From an uncultured Eubacteriales bacterium (GTDB lineage: Bacteria > Bacillota > Clostridia > Oscillospirales > Oscillospiraceae), in contig CASDSM010000016.1 of assembly GCA_949283375.1 (NCBI GenBank), forward strand, positions 1-64,000: DNA of 64,000 nucleotides, written 5' to 3'. Position 1 is the first letter of the stretch. The number at the start of each line of letters is the position of its first letter. Shown here in pieces: positions 53,876 through 62,176 of the stretch. The notes under the pieces were generated by a model. It had not been told where the DNA came from. It searched no databases and worked only from the letters and a program-made list of their open reading frames with translations. A program made the translations under genes and the position numbers.

Positions 53876-54691
53876 TCAGGAGTTTTCTGCCATATGATAG
53901 CAGATGGCCTCCCCGTGGCGGCGGGAGACGCGCACCTCCAGCGTCGGGAACGCCTCGCGCAGCCAGCGCGCGAGGATGGGGACGACCACATTTTCTGTCG
54001 GAAAGTGGCCCGCGTCGATCAGGTTGATGCCGAGGTCGCCCGCGTCGAGGAACTGGTTATACTTCAGGTCGGCTGTGACGAAGGTATCACAGCCGGCGCG
54101 CAGGGCATCTGTGAGCATCCCCCCGCAGGAGCCGCCGCCCACGGCGACGCGGTGGACGGGACGGCCTCCGTCCACATAGCGGATGCCGTTCGGGGCCAGT
54201 CGGGCGCGCACCCGCGCGAGAAACGCCGGCAGGGCCTCCGGCTCAGGCAGAACGCCCACCCGGCCGATGCCGTAGGGTCTCCCCTCCCCGTCCACGCCGT
54301 CCTGGGCGAGCTGGCCGGTCTGCTCCAGGCCGAGGGCGGCGGCCAGGGCGCTGTTCACGCCCCCCTCCACCGCGTCCAGATTGGTGTGGCAGCAGATGGC
54401 GGCCATGCCGTGGGAGATCATGGGCCAGAGGATGCGGCCGGTGAGGTCGTCCGTCGCGCAGGTCACGCGCTTGATGGGGGCGAAGATGAGCGGATGGTGG
54501 CTGACGATCAGCTGCGCGCCATATTCCGCCGCCTCCGCGACGGCCTGTCCGGTGATGTCCAGAGAGACGAGGACCCGCGTGACCTCCGCAGACGGGTCGC
54601 CCACCAGCAGGCCGGAGTTATCCCAGCTCATCTGGATGGCAAACGGGGCCTTCTGGTCGAGCATCTGATAGATTTGACGGACGGTGATCAT
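53876..54691 (-). CDS. Nif3-like dinuclear metal centre protein (YqfO)
   Basis: The product is 271 residues from ATG overlapping the trmK stop. The metal motif is VSHHPLIFAPIKR, with MSWDNSGLLVGD near the start and HFPTENVVVPILA near the end. This is the short form without the central insert seen in B. subtilis YqfO. Nif3 proteins form hexamers; some act as GTP cyclohydrolase-like enzymes, but function is unsettled. The yqfO-trmK pairing is conserved in Firmicutes. Confidence 0.9.
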   Translation of the reverse strand: MITVRQIYQMLDQKAPFAIQMSWDNSGLLVGDPSAEVTRVLVSLDITGQAVAEAAEYGAQLIVSHHPLIFAPIKRVTCATDDLTGRILWPMISHGMAAICCHTNLDAVEGGVNSALAAALGLEQTGQLAQDGVDGEGRPYGIGRVGVLPEPEALPAFLARVRARLAPNGIRYVDGGRPVHRVAVGGGSCGGMLTDALRAGCDTFVTADLKYNQFLDAGDLGINLIDAGHFPTENVVVPILARWLREAFPTLEVRVSRRHGEAICYHMAENS

Positions 54692-55398
54692 AGAGCTTCC
54701 TCCTCTTCCAGCGCCTGGATCCAGCGCTTCAGATCTGAGATGGTCCGGTCCAGCTCGCCGAGGCGCAGCGCGTCCAGCCTGGCGGCGCGCGCCTGCCCCT
54801 CCCTTCGGCGCTGGCACTGGGACAGCAGGGCGCGCAGGTAGTCCGCCCGCTGCGGCTCCCGGACCCAGCGCTCCGGCTGGCCGGCCAGCATTGTGGCGGG
54901 CGTCCAGAGCGATGTATCCGCCCCGCCGCGCACCTGAAGGATGGGATACCAGTGCCCGGCATCATAGACGCAGCGCTCGCGCTCGATGCGGTATCCGTTC
55001 CCTGTCAGCCACCGGCGCAACTCAGGGAGCTGTGACTGTGGCTGGAGGAGCAGGAGGGTATCCGCTCTGGTCCAGGGAGCGGCGGCGAGAATGGCGCGCA
55101 CCGTCTCCCCGCCCATCCCGGCCAGCGCGATGCAGTCCGCCTCCCGGGGGGAGAAGGCGCGCAGTCCGTCGGAGAGGCGCAGCTCCATCTGCCCGGAGAG
55201 GGCAAAGCGGGTCGCGGTCTCCGCCGCCCGCTCCAGCGGGCCGGGGCGCAGGTCGGCGGCGATGGCGCGGGAGATGCGCCCGGTCAGCAGCAGCCAGGCG
55301 GGCAAAAAGGCGTGATCGGTGCCGATATCGGCAAAGCGGCAGCCAGGCGGCACCCAATCCGCCACCGCCCGCAGCCGGGACGAGAGCGTCAGCTCCAT
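54688..55398 (-). CDS. trmK: tRNA (adenine22-N1)-methyltransferase
   Basis: The 236-residue product starts MELTLSSRLRAVADWVP. The SAM loop is FADIGTDHAFLPAWLL, and the catalytic-region IALAGMGGETVRAIL is typical of TrmK. HWYPILQV follows in the C-terminal part. It methylates A22 in tRNA-Ser and others. It is coupled to the Nif3-like gene by ATGA overlap. Confidence 0.93.
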   Translation of the reverse strand: MELTLSSRLRAVADWVPPGCRFADIGTDHAFLPAWLLLTGRISRAIAADLRPGPLERAAETATRFALSGQMELRLSDGLRAFSPREADCIALAGMGGETVRAILAAAPWTRADTLLLLQPQSQLPELRRWLTGNGYRIERERCVYDAGHWYPILQVRGGADTSLWTPATMLAGQPERWVREPQRADYLRALLSQCQRRREGQARAARLDALRLGELDRTISDLKRWIQALEEEEAL

Positions 55399-55431
55399 CC
55401 GTGTTCCTCCTCCCTACGAACTGGATGATAT

Positions 55432-55463
55432 ACGGGCCGGCCGTCAAAAAACGGCCGGCCCGT
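55432..55463 (-). terminator. terminator hairpin after the DUF1858 gene
   Basis: A 13-bp perfect stem (55432-55444 with 55451-55463) around a CAAAAA loop lies 9 bp after the stop of the DUF1858 gene. Confidence 0.75.
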
Positions 55464-55472
55464 GATCGCAGG

Positions 55473-55682
55473 TCAGTCCTCCTGCAGGGCGATGATGCTG
55501 TTGAGCTCGTCGAGCAGGGTGTCCACGTCCACGCCGTGCACCATGCAGGCCTCTTCGATCGTCTCGCCCTGAGAGGCGGGGCAGTACAGGCAGTGCATGC
55601 CGATGGACATAAACAGCGGTGCGGCATCGGGCGCGATGCGCAGCACGTCGCCAATGATGGTATCCTTTGTCAGTTCAACCAT
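55473..55682 (-). CDS. DUF1858 small redox-disulfide protein
   Basis: The 69-residue product starts MVELTKDTIIGDVLRIAPD, with MHCLYCPAS giving a CxxC pair. This matches DUF1858 (hybrid-cluster-protein-associated disulfide domain). These short proteins probably bind a redox cofactor or act as thiol switches; function is not established. A longer frame extends upstream but the family start and ribosome site favour this one. Confidence 0.88.
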   Translation of the reverse strand: MVELTKDTIIGDVLRIAPDAAPLFMSIGMHCLYCPASQGETIEEACMVHGVDVDTLLDELNSIIALQED

Positions 55683-55847
55683 GACGGTTCCCTCCGTGTC
55701 ATAAAGTGAGATCACGGTTATTATACCCGGACATCTCCGCAATTTCAACCGTTTCCCGGAAAAATCCCAGAGGAGGCGGCGAAGAGAGGACGCTTGCCGC
55801 GGGGCGTGAAATGGGGTATACTGGGGCAAACACACGGAAAGAGGGGG

Positions 55848-56246
55848 ATGGCCTTGACCGAAGTGGTTGCGGCCCTGATCTGGCGGGGAGACCGCTTTCT
55901 GATCTGCCAGCGGCCGGCGCACAAGGCGCGCGGCCTGCTCTGGGAATTTGTGGGCGGCAAGGTGGAGCCGGGCGAGACGGGAGAGCAGGCGCTCATGCGC
56001 GAGTGCCGGGAGGAGCTGGACATTGGCGTGCGCGTGGGCGAGGCGTTTTTCGAGGTCACCCACACCTACCCCGACCTCACGGTGCATCTGACGCTCTTTC
56101 GGGCGGAGATCGCCGAAGGAGAGCCGAGGCGTCTGGAGCACAACGACCTGCGCTGGATCACCGTGCAGGAGATCCCGGACTATCCGTTCTGCCCGGCGGA
56201 TGAGGCGATTCTGCGCGCGCTGCGGCAGGGGGAGGCGCGCAGATGA
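55848..56246 (+). CDS. MutT-like Nudix hydrolase
   Basis: The 132-residue product starts MALTEVVAALIWRGDRFLICQRP. The Nudix box reads GGKVEPGETGEQALMREC followed by REEL, matching GX5EX7REUXEE. Similarity to MutT suggests 8-oxo-dGTP hydrolysis in nucleotide sanitation, though other substrates are possible. Its stop overlaps the exonuclease start by 4 bp. Confidence 0.9.
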   Translation: MALTEVVAALIWRGDRFLICQRPAHKARGLLWEFVGGKVEPGETGEQALMRECREELDIGVRVGEAFFEVTHTYPDLTVHLTLFRAEIAEGEPRRLEHNDLRWITVQEIPDYPFCPADEAILRALRQGEARR

Positions 56247-56821
56247 GCGGCCGGTACATCGCCTTTGACGTGGAGACGCCCAACAGTGCCAACAGCCGGA
56301 TGAGCGCCATCGGCATCACGGTGGTGGAGGACGGGCGGATCGTGGAGGAGTTTGACACGCTGGTCGATCCGGAGTGCCATTTCGACCGGTTCAATGTGGA
56401 GCTCACCGGCATCACGCCGGAGATGGCCGCTGAGGCCCCCGTCTTTCCGGAGCTGTGGGAGCGCATCTCTCCCCTGCTGTCCGGCGGCGTCCTGGCTGCC
56501 CACAATGCGCCGTTTGACCTCTCCGTGCTCTCCCGGTGCCTGCGGGACTACGGCATCTTCTGGCGGGAGTCCGTCCGATATCTCTGCACCTGCCAGATGA
56601 GCCGGAGACTGCTGCCGGGGCTGCCGAATCACCGGCTCAACACGGTCTGCGGATATTTCCGCGTGCCGCTTGACCACCACCGGGCGGGCAGCGACAGCCG
56701 TGCCTGCGGGGAGATCCTGTGCCGCTGTCTGGAGGCGGCGGGCAGCCCCGCCCCCTTCCTGCGGACCTATGACCTGCTGCGGTCGCGGACCATTCCCGTC
56801 ACGCACCGCAGGCGGAGGTGA
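56243..56821 (+). CDS. DEDDh 3'-5' exonuclease (DnaQ-like)
   Basis: The 192-residue product has ExoI FDVETPNSAN, ExoII AAHNAPFDLSVL and ExoIII HHRAGSDSRAC, the DEDDh set with catalytic His. It is a stand-alone exonuclease, not a polymerase domain. It sits between a Nudix gene and a broken pseudouridine synthase gene, all on the plus strand and overlapping or nearly so. Confidence 0.9.
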   Translation: MSGRYIAFDVETPNSANSRMSAIGITVVEDGRIVEEFDTLVDPECHFDRFNVELTGITPEMAAEAPVFPELWERISPLLSGGVLAAHNAPFDLSVLSRCLRDYGIFWRESVRYLCTCQMSRRLLPGLPNHRLNTVCGYFRVPLDHHRAGSDSRACGEILCRCLEAAGSPAPFLRTYDLLRSRTIPVTHRRRR

Positions 56822-56823
56822 TC

Positions 56824-57466
56824 ATGGAGAGACAGGCTGTCAACATTCCGATCCTCTATCAGGACAAACGGATCCTGGTCTGCCAGAAGCCGTCCGGCCT
56901 CTGCTCGGCAGACCAGCCGGGCGGTCTGCCCGACTGCCTGCGGGCGCAGCTGGGCGGCGCTGCCGCCTGCCTGCGGACGGTGCACCGGCTGGACCAGCCG
57001 GTGGGCGGGGTGATGGTGCTCGCCCGGTCGCGGGAGGCGGCCCGCATTCTCTCCCGTCAGGTGGAGGAGCGGAGGATGCACAAGGAGTATCTGGCAGTGC
57101 TCACCGGCGTGCCGGAGACGACGGGCCTACCTTGCGCCCGGGCCGGGCCGGGAGGCGCGGGAGGCGGAGCTCTCTTACCAGGTGCTGCTTGCCGTGGAGC
57201 GGGGCGCGCTCGTCCGGGTGCGACTGAGGACCGGGCGCACCCATCAGATCCGCGTGCAGTTCGCCTTACGCGGACTGCCGCTGGCGGGGGACGTCAAATA
57301 CGGCGCGCCGCCGTCCATCGCGGAGGGGATCGGCCTGTGGTCCTGGCGCCTGGCGTTTCTCCATCCGCAGAGCGGCGAGCATGTCAGCTTTTCTGCCCTG
57401 CCGCCGGAGCGGGAGCCGTGGAGCTGGTTTGAGCGCTCTGCCCTGGAGCGGGCAGCGGCAGAATAG
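56824..57466 (+). pseudogene. RluA-family pseudouridine synthase with frameshift
   Basis: The 5' part (56824 to about 57120) encodes ILYQDKRILVCQKPSGL and the catalytic-Asp motif VHRLDQPVGGVMV. The 3' part encodes RAYLAPGPGREAREAELSYQ, then RTGRTHQIRVQFALRGLPL and GDVKYG in the next frame. The two frames meet around 57105-57125 (near ACGACGGGCC), where one extra base or two missing bases break the gene. As written, translation goes off frame to a stop at 57432. All family motifs survive on both sides, so the lesion is recent or a sequencing error. The family isomerises uridines in rRNA or tRNA. Confidence 0.85.
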
Positions 57467-57514
57467 AAAAATCCGGACGGAGGGAGCGCTCTGGCTCATT
57501 CCGTTCGGATTTTT
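57467..57514 (+). terminator. terminator after the pseudouridine synthase gene
   Basis: A 15-bp stem with one mismatch (57467-57481 with 57500-57514) ends in TTTTT on the plus strand and begins with AAAAA. It may also serve the minus-strand tRNA. Confidence 0.85.
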
Positions 57515-57523
57515 GCATCTTCC

Positions 57524-57596
57524 TCCGAGTGGGGAGACTCGAACTCCCGGCATCATGCTCCCAAAGCATGCGCGCTACCAACTGCGCTACACCCGG
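57524..57596 (-). tRNA. tRNA-Pro (anticodon TGG)
   Basis: On the minus strand the 73-nt gene has acceptor arms CCGGGTG/CACTCGG, D-arm GTAGCGCAGTTGGTAGCGC, anticodon stem with loop TTTGGGA giving TGG, and GTTCGAGTC in the T-arm. No CCA is encoded. Confidence 0.96.
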
Positions 57597-57669
57597 CCAC
57601 AGGACAAAACCTAGTATACTGAAAGAGGACGGCGATTGCAAGCCCCAGTTTCCGCCGCCGGACAAAGCG

Positions 57670-57700
57670 GGGCCGCCGGAGGATGAGACCCCGGCGGCCC
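57670..57700 (-). terminator. hairpin after the zinc-ribbon gene
   Basis: GGGCCGCCGG pairs with CCGGCGGCCC (57670-57679 with 57691-57700), 31 bp past the stop. The U-tract is weak. Confidence 0.45.
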
Positions 57701-57730
57701 TGTCCGGCTGTTTTGGATGGAGACGGTCCC

Positions 57731-58009
57731 TCAGCGCTCGCCGCGCATCTGGGCAAAGCACTCGCTGCAGTAGACGGGGCGGTCCGCCTTCGGCTCGAAG
57801 GGCACGCGGGCCTCCTTGCCGCAGTTGGCGCAGACGGCAGTGAAATACTGGCGGGGCGCGCGGTTGGCGTTCTTGCGGGCGTCACGGCAGCTCTTGCAGC
57901 GCTGGGGTTCGTTCTGGAAGCCGCGCTCAGCATAGAACTCCTGCTCACCGGCGGTGAACACGAACTCGTTGCCGCACTCCTTGCAAACCAACACCTTGTC
58001 TTCGTACAT
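57731..58009 (-). CDS. zinc-ribbon domain protein
   Basis: The 92-residue product has three CxxC pairs: VCKECGNEFVF, CKSCRDARK and CANCGKEARVPFEP ... CSECF. FTAGEQEFYAERGF is the typical linker of the probable zinc-binding zf-trcl family. It likely binds two zinc ions; role unknown (nucleic acid binding possible). It follows sigH on the same strand. Confidence 0.88.
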   Translation of the reverse strand: MYEDKVLVCKECGNEFVFTAGEQEFYAERGFQNEPQRCKSCRDARKNANRAPRQYFTAVCANCGKEARVPFEPKADRPVYCSECFAQMRGER

Positions 58010-58082
58010 GATCGTGATCCTCTCTTTTCGGATAAAAAGTTGCCCTTAGGGGCTATATAGAAACAGCTCTTCAGGGCCGAAT

Positions 58083-58685
58083 CTAACAACCTTCAGGTGG
58101 AGCCAATTGCTCGAGCTTGCGGCGGATGCGCCGCAGGGCGTTGTCGATGCTCTTGCGGGTACGGTGCAGGGCCTCGCTCATCTCCTGATAGGACAGGCCG
58201 CGCAGATAGAGCGGCAGCACCTGGCGCTCCAGCGGGGTGAGCATCCGGTCCAGGCGCTCAAAGAGCTCCCGCACATCCTCGCGGCCGATCACTCTGGCCT
58301 CCGGCCCGTCCTCATAGGCCTCGGAGGCCTCCCCGCTCTCCTCGAGGGAGACGGAGAAGTTGAGCGCGGCATGCCGGTCGCCTGCGGCGGAGCGGATGGC
58401 AGAGCGCATCCGGCTGCGGATGCAGTGCTCGGCAAAGGTGCGAAAGGCGGCCCCGCGCTCCGGACGGTATTCCCGGATGGCGTTGAGCAGACCTACCATA
58501 CCCTCCTGAATCAGATCCTCCTGATCCGCCCCCATGAGAAAGAGCGGACGGGCGCAGGAGCGCACCAGATAGTGGTACCGCAGCACCAGCGCCTCCATCG
58601 CATCGGAATCGCCGCCGGCGGCCGCGCGGCAGAGCTGCTCGTCCGTCCGGGCAGATTCTTCAGAACGGAAATGATTCATGGACAA
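58083..58685 (-). CDS. sigH: sporulation sigma factor SigH
   Basis: The 200-residue sigma-70 family protein has region 2 (VLRYHYLVRSCARPLF, DLIQEGMVGLLNAIREY, FRTFAEHCIRSRM) and region 4 (LTPLERQVLPLYLRGLSYQEM, RKSIDNALRRIRRKL). The size and region 2 match SigH. SigH directs early sporulation and stationary genes. A TTG start sits 7 bp after AGGAG; an ATG two codons on is alternative. Its promoter lies in an 11-bp inverted repeat. Confidence 0.88.
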   Translation of the reverse strand: MSMNHFRSEESARTDEQLCRAAAGGDSDAMEALVLRYHYLVRSCARPLFLMGADQEDLIQEGMVGLLNAIREYRPERGAAFRTFAEHCIRSRMRSAIRSAAGDRHAALNFSVSLEESGEASEAYEDGPEARVIGREDVRELFERLDRMLTPLERQVLPLYLRGLSYQEMSEALHRTRKSIDNALRRIRRKLEQLAPPEGC

Positions 58686-58700
58686 TAAACATCTCCTAGC

Positions 58701-58760
58701 ATCTTATAGCAAAAGCCAATTCTTGTCAAGATGTTCTGAGCAAAAAGTGATTGGCTTTTG
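58701..58760 (-). promoter_or_regulatory. sigH promoter within an inverted repeat
   Basis: On the minus strand TTGACA (58724-58729), a 17-bp spacer and TAAGAT (58701-58706) form a strong sigma-A promoter. A perfect 11-bp inverted repeat CAAAAGCCAAT / ATTGGCTTTTG (58710-58720 and 58750-58760) places one arm inside the spacer and the other 21 bp upstream of the -35. This suggests a regulator binding two sites. Confidence 0.7.
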
Positions 58761-58816
58761 GACGAGAATGTTCGTTTTGTGCGAATCGTGCAGGCGTTTT
58801 GTGCAAATGCACACAA

Positions 58817-59857
58817 TTAAAAGCTCAGCTGCTGGCCGGGGAACTGAATGTGCAGATGGTCATAGGCTGCCTGGGTCACACAGCGTCCGCGCGGCGTGCG
58901 GATGAGAAAGCCCTGCTGGAGGAGGTAGGGCTCATACATGTCCTCCAGCGTGACCGTGTCCTCGTTGATGGTGGCCGCCAGCGTCTCCAGGCCGACCGGG
59001 CCGCCGCCATACTGTTCGATGACGGCGCGCAGCATCCGCCGGTCGATCTGGTCCAGGCCGAGCTGGTCCACCTCCAGCGCGGTGAGCGCCTCATCGGCGA
59101 CCCGGCGGGTGATCACGCCGCCCGCCCGGACCTGGGCAAAGTCGCGCACGCGGCGCAGCATGCGGTTGGCGATGCGCGGCGTGCCGCGGGAGCGGCGGGC
59201 GATCTCCATCGCGCCCTCCGCATCGATGGGCACCTGGAGGAGGCTGGCAGAGCGGCAGACGATGTCGGAGAGCTCCTCCGGGGTGTAGAGCTCCAGGCGG
59301 AGGTTGACGCCGAAGCGGTCCCGCAGCGGCGCGGAGAGGGAGCCTGCGCGTGTGGTCGCCCCAATCAGGGTGAACTTCGGCAGGTCCAGCCGGATGGAGT
59401 TGGCGGACGGGCCCTTGCCGATGATGATGTCGATGGCGTAGTCCTCCATCGCGGGATAGAGGATCTCCTCCACCGCCCGGTTCATCCGGTGGATCTCGTC
59501 CACAAAGAGAATGTCGTTCTCCCCCAGGTTGGTCAGCAGCGCCGCCAGGTCGCCCGGCTTTTCGATGGCGGGGCCGGAGGTGATGCGGATCTGGACGCCC
59601 ATCTCGTTGGCGATGATGCCGGCCAGCGTGGTCTTGCCCAGGCCCGGAGGGCCGTGGAGCAGGACGTGGTCGAGCGGCTCGTTGCGCAGCTTGGCCGCCT
59701 GGATGAAGATGCCGAGGTTCTCCTTCGCCTTTTTCTGGCCGATATACTCCCCCAGACGCTGTGGGCGGAGGGTGACCTCCCCCTCGTCGGCGCGCGTGAG
59801 CGCCGAGGTGACCAGCGGCTCGGAGTGGTATTCGGCGTCGGAATAGTCAATGCTCAT
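58817..59857 (-). CDS. ruvB: Holliday junction branch-migration ATPase RuvB
   Basis: The 346-residue product starts [18 protein letters not shown]. Walker A is GPPGLGKTT, Walker [11 protein letters not shown], sensor 1 IGATTRAG and the winged-helix terminus ending [16 protein letters not shown]. It drives branch migration with RuvA. The start was set at ATG 59857 since an upstream GTG has no better ribosome site. It follows ruvA by 10 bp. Confidence 0.97.
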   Translation of the reverse strand: MSIDYSDAEYHSEPLVTSALTRADEGEVTLRPQRLGEYIGQKKAKENLGIFIQAAKLRNEPLDHVLLHGPPGLGKTTLAGIIANEMGVQIRITSGPAIEKPGDLAALLTNLGENDILFVDEIHRMNRAVEEILYPAMEDYAIDIIIGKGPSANSIRLDLPKFTLIGATTRAGSLSAPLRDRFGVNLRLELYTPEELSDIVCRSASLLQVPIDAEGAMEIARRSRGTPRIANRMLRRVRDFAQVRAGGVITRRVADEALTALEVDQLGLDQIDRRMLRAVIEQYGGGPVGLETLAATINEDTVTLEDMYEPYLLQQGFLIRTPRGRCVTQAAYDHLHIQFPGQQLSF

Positions 59858-59867
59858 GGAGGGCACC

Positions 59868-60470
59868 TCACTTTATCATTTTCTTCAGCGCCTGCTTAAT
59901 GATCTGCTCTGCCGTCAGCCCCTCCAGCTCGATCCCCTTGAGGGCCTGATTGATCTCGCTCTGGCTGTAGCCCAGCACGGCGAGGGCGGCCGCCGACTCG
60001 CCCAGCTTGTCCTCCGTCAGGGCGAGGCCGCCGGCGGGCGCGGTGTACTCCTCCAGCGCCTGCCCCTGCTCCTTGGCCAGCTTGTCCTTCAGCTCCAGGA
60101 TCACCCGCTGGGCGATCCGCTTGCCGATGCCGGGGGCGGCCGTCAGCGCTCTGGTGTCCCCCGTGATGATGGCGAGGGCGAGCTGAGAGGGGGTCGTCAC
60201 CGACAGGATGGCGAGCGCCGCCTTCGGCCCCACGCCGGAGACCGAGATGAGTTGGCGGAAGAGATTGCGCTCCTCCTGTGTGGCAAAGCCGTAGAGGGTC
60301 ATATCGTCTTCCTTGACGGACAGATGGGTGTACAGCGTGGCCTGCTTCCCCTTGGAGAGGGCGGCCAGGGTGTGGGTGGTGGTGTTGCAGGCAAAGCCCA
60401 CCCCGCCGCAGTCGATCACGGCCAGCCTGGCCTCCAGATGGGCCACCGTGCCGGAGAGATAGTAAAACAT
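59868..60470 (-). CDS. ruvA: Holliday junction-binding protein RuvA
   Basis: The 200-residue product starts [26 protein letters not shown]. HhH repeats [16 protein letters not shown] and [16 protein letters not shown], and the C-terminal domain III ([12 protein letters not shown]), are typical. It tetramerises on junctions and loads RuvB. Confidence 0.97.
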   Translation of the reverse strand: MFYYLSGTVAHLEARLAVIDCGGVGFACNTTTHTLAALSKGKQATLYTHLSVKEDDMTLYGFATQEERNLFRQLISVSGVGPKAALAILSVTTPSQLALAIITGDTRALTAAPGIGKRIAQRVILELKDKLAKEQGQALEEYTAPAGGLALTEDKLGESAAALAVLGYSQSEINQALKGIELEGLTAEQIIKQALKKMIK

Positions 60471-60521
60471 AGGCGCAAAACTCCAAATCTGCTGAAATGA
60501 TGGCAGTCCGGACGGACATCG

Positions 60522-61043
60522 TCAGCGGGTATCGTAGCGCTCCGGGTCGAAGACCCGCTCCTGATTGAGCAGGCTGGTCGCGCTGCGCGCATGGCAGATG
60601 GCGATGGCGAGCGCATCCGCCGCGTCGTCCGGGCGCGGGAGCGCCTTCAGGCCGAGGAGGCGCTGGATCATCAGCATGACCTGACGCTTGTCCGCCTTGC
60701 CATATCCAGCCACCGCCTGTTTGACCTGCATCGGCGTGTACTCAAAGATGGGCACACCGAGCTGCTCCGCCGCCAGCAGGATCACGCCCCGCCCGTGGGC
60801 GACCGAGATGCCGGTGGTGAGATTGGTGTTGAAAAAGAGCTCCTCCACCGCCATCTCGTCCGGCTGGAAGGTGTGGATCAGCTCTTCCAGGTCGGCGTAG
60901 ATCTGCATGAGGCGGCGGGAGAGCGGCAGGCCGGGCGGGGTGGAGATCACGCCGTAGCGGATGGGACGGTTCGCCTTCCGGTCCGCGTCGATCACGCCGA
61001 AGCCGACGGTGGCCACGCCGGGGTCAATGCCCAGGATCCGCAT
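60522..61043 (-). CDS. ruvC: crossover junction endodeoxyribonuclease RuvC
   Basis: The 173-residue product starts MRILGIDPGVATVGFGVID. Catalytic acids are in GIDPG, AVEELFFN and the pair in RPDDAADALAIAICH. VAGYGKADKRQV is the DNA-binding loop. It resolves Holliday junctions. The order ruvC-ruvA-ruvB is the usual bacterial one. Confidence 0.97.
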   Translation of the reverse strand: MRILGIDPGVATVGFGVIDADRKANRPIRYGVISTPPGLPLSRRLMQIYADLEELIHTFQPDEMAVEELFFNTNLTTGISVAHGRGVILLAAEQLGVPIFEYTPMQVKQAVAGYGKADKRQVMLMIQRLLGLKALPRPDDAADALAIAICHARSATSLLNQERVFDPERYDTR

Positions 61044-61144
61044 CCGTTTCCCTCCCCTGTCCGCCTGTGCGGAAGATAAAGGCCCACCCAAATGCAGACA
61101 TTCGGATGGACCCGTGTCAATTGGCTGCCAAATGGCAACTGTTA

Positions 61145-61771
61145 TTATAGCATGGGCCGGAAGGGTTGGCAATCGCATTTTCCCCCCTCCCGCAGGAGGC
61201 CGGCGGCGAGCCAGAGGGAGAGCAGCAGCAGGGAGAGGTTTCCCCGCAGGGCGAACCAGCCGCCCACCCCCAGCAGAAACCCGCACGCCGCTCCGGAGAC
61301 CGCCCCGGTCAGACAGTACGCCTGCCTTGTGGGACAGGCCCAGTCGGCGCACAGGCGCAGGAGCGCGCCCCCGTCCAGCGGCGGTATGGGGAGCAGGTTG
61401 AAGAGCGCGAGCAGGAGATTTGCGCCCGAGAGCAGTCCGCACCAGGCCGGGCGGAGCGGGGCGAGCAGTCCGGCCAGCGCGAAATTGGCCAGCGGACCTG
61501 CCGAGAGCACCGCCAGCTCCTTCCAATAGGGGACGCCGGGGGCGCACGGGATGTCCAGCTCCGCGCCCATCAGGCCGAGCCGCAGGCCGCGCACCGGAAG
61601 GCCGAGGGCCAGTGCGGTCAGGGCATGTCCCAGCTCATGGGCGAGTCCCGCCAGGAAGAAGAGGGCGGTCAGCCCGGGGCCGTCCTCCGTCAGCAGCCAG
61701 AGGGCAGAGCCCACCAGAAAGCCGGACGTGACGCGGACCGGCCCCAGAGCGAGTTCACCCGGCCGGCGCAT
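61145..61771 (-). CDS. SpoIVFB-like M50 intramembrane zinc protease
   Basis: The 208-residue polytopic protein has the zinc motif HELGHA (about 45-50) in the second membrane segment and NLLPIPPLDGG (about 125-135) providing the third ligand Asp. This is the site-2 protease layout. SpoIVFB processes pro-sigma-K in the mother cell; small M50 proteins like this also occur with other roles. There is no CBS or PDZ domain. Its start overlaps the upstream membrane-protein gene by 17 bp, reminiscent of the spoIVFA-spoIVFB pair. Confidence 0.8.
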   Translation of the reverse strand: MRRPGELALGPVRVTSGFLVGSALWLLTEDGPGLTALFFLAGLAHELGHALTALALGLPVRGLRLGLMGAELDIPCAPGVPYWKELAVLSAGPLANFALAGLLAPLRPAWCGLLSGANLLLALFNLLPIPPLDGGALLRLCADWACPTRQAYCLTGAVSGAACGFLLGVGGWFALRGNLSLLLLSLWLAAGLLREGGKCDCQPFRPML

Positions 61772-62117
61772 CGGAGCGATCTTCCTCCGGCGGCTGCGCC
61801 GGCGTCTCCTCCGGCAGGAAGACGGCGATGCACCATTCCCCGACAGACGAGGCGACGTCCTCTCCGCCGGCGAGGTCCTCCCCCAGCTGCTCACAGGCCG
61901 CCCAGAGGTCGGCAGAACCGGAGAGCAGTCCGCGCAGCGTCTCCTGACGGGCTGCCATTTCGGACGGCAGCAGGGCGCAGGCGGCCAGATAGAGCAGATA
62001 GAGCGAGACAGCGGCGGCCAGCTCGAGCGCCATGCGCCGGGCGGCACGGTCGGGGCCGGTCCCGCGGTCCGGACGGCGCACACGCCGCCCCTCCCGGCGT
62101 CTGGATGCATGCGGCAT
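61755..62117 (-). CDS. single-pass membrane protein preceding the M50 protease
   Basis: The 120-residue product starts MPHASRRREGRRVRRPDRG, a strongly basic N-terminus. One membrane segment follows (about 33-52, LAAAVSLYLLYLAACALLP) and an acidic C-terminal domain ending EEDRSDAPAG. I do not recognise the family. Overlap with the protease gene suggests a partner or regulator; no M23 domain of SpoIVFA is present. Its ribosome site lies in a terminator-like hairpin. Confidence 0.6.
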   Translation of the reverse strand: MPHASRRREGRRVRRPDRGTGPDRAARRMALELAAAVSLYLLYLAACALLPSEMAARQETLRGLLSGSADLWAACEQLGEDLAGGEDVASSVGEWCIAVFLPEETPAQPPEEDRSDAPAG

Positions 62118-62119
62118 AA

Positions 62120-62160
62120 AAATCCCCTCCCCGGGGGCAGTATATGCGCCCGGGGAGGGG
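62120..62160 (-). terminator. terminator-like hairpin overlapping a ribosome site
   Basis: A perfect 12-bp stem (62124-62135 with 62149-62160) is followed on the minus strand by AUUUUUAUG, where AUG is the start of the 120-residue gene. The 3' arm GGGGAGGGG doubles as that gene's Shine-Dalgarno sequence. It may terminate gltX mRNA and hide the ribosome site in read-through RNA. Confidence 0.75.
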
Positions 62161-62176
62161 AATAGTAGAGAGGGAC

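Noticed and set aside
53765-54841. Plus-strand 358-codon frame
   Set aside because: Antisense to the Nif3-like gene, which carries the metal motif and overlaps trmK in the conserved way.
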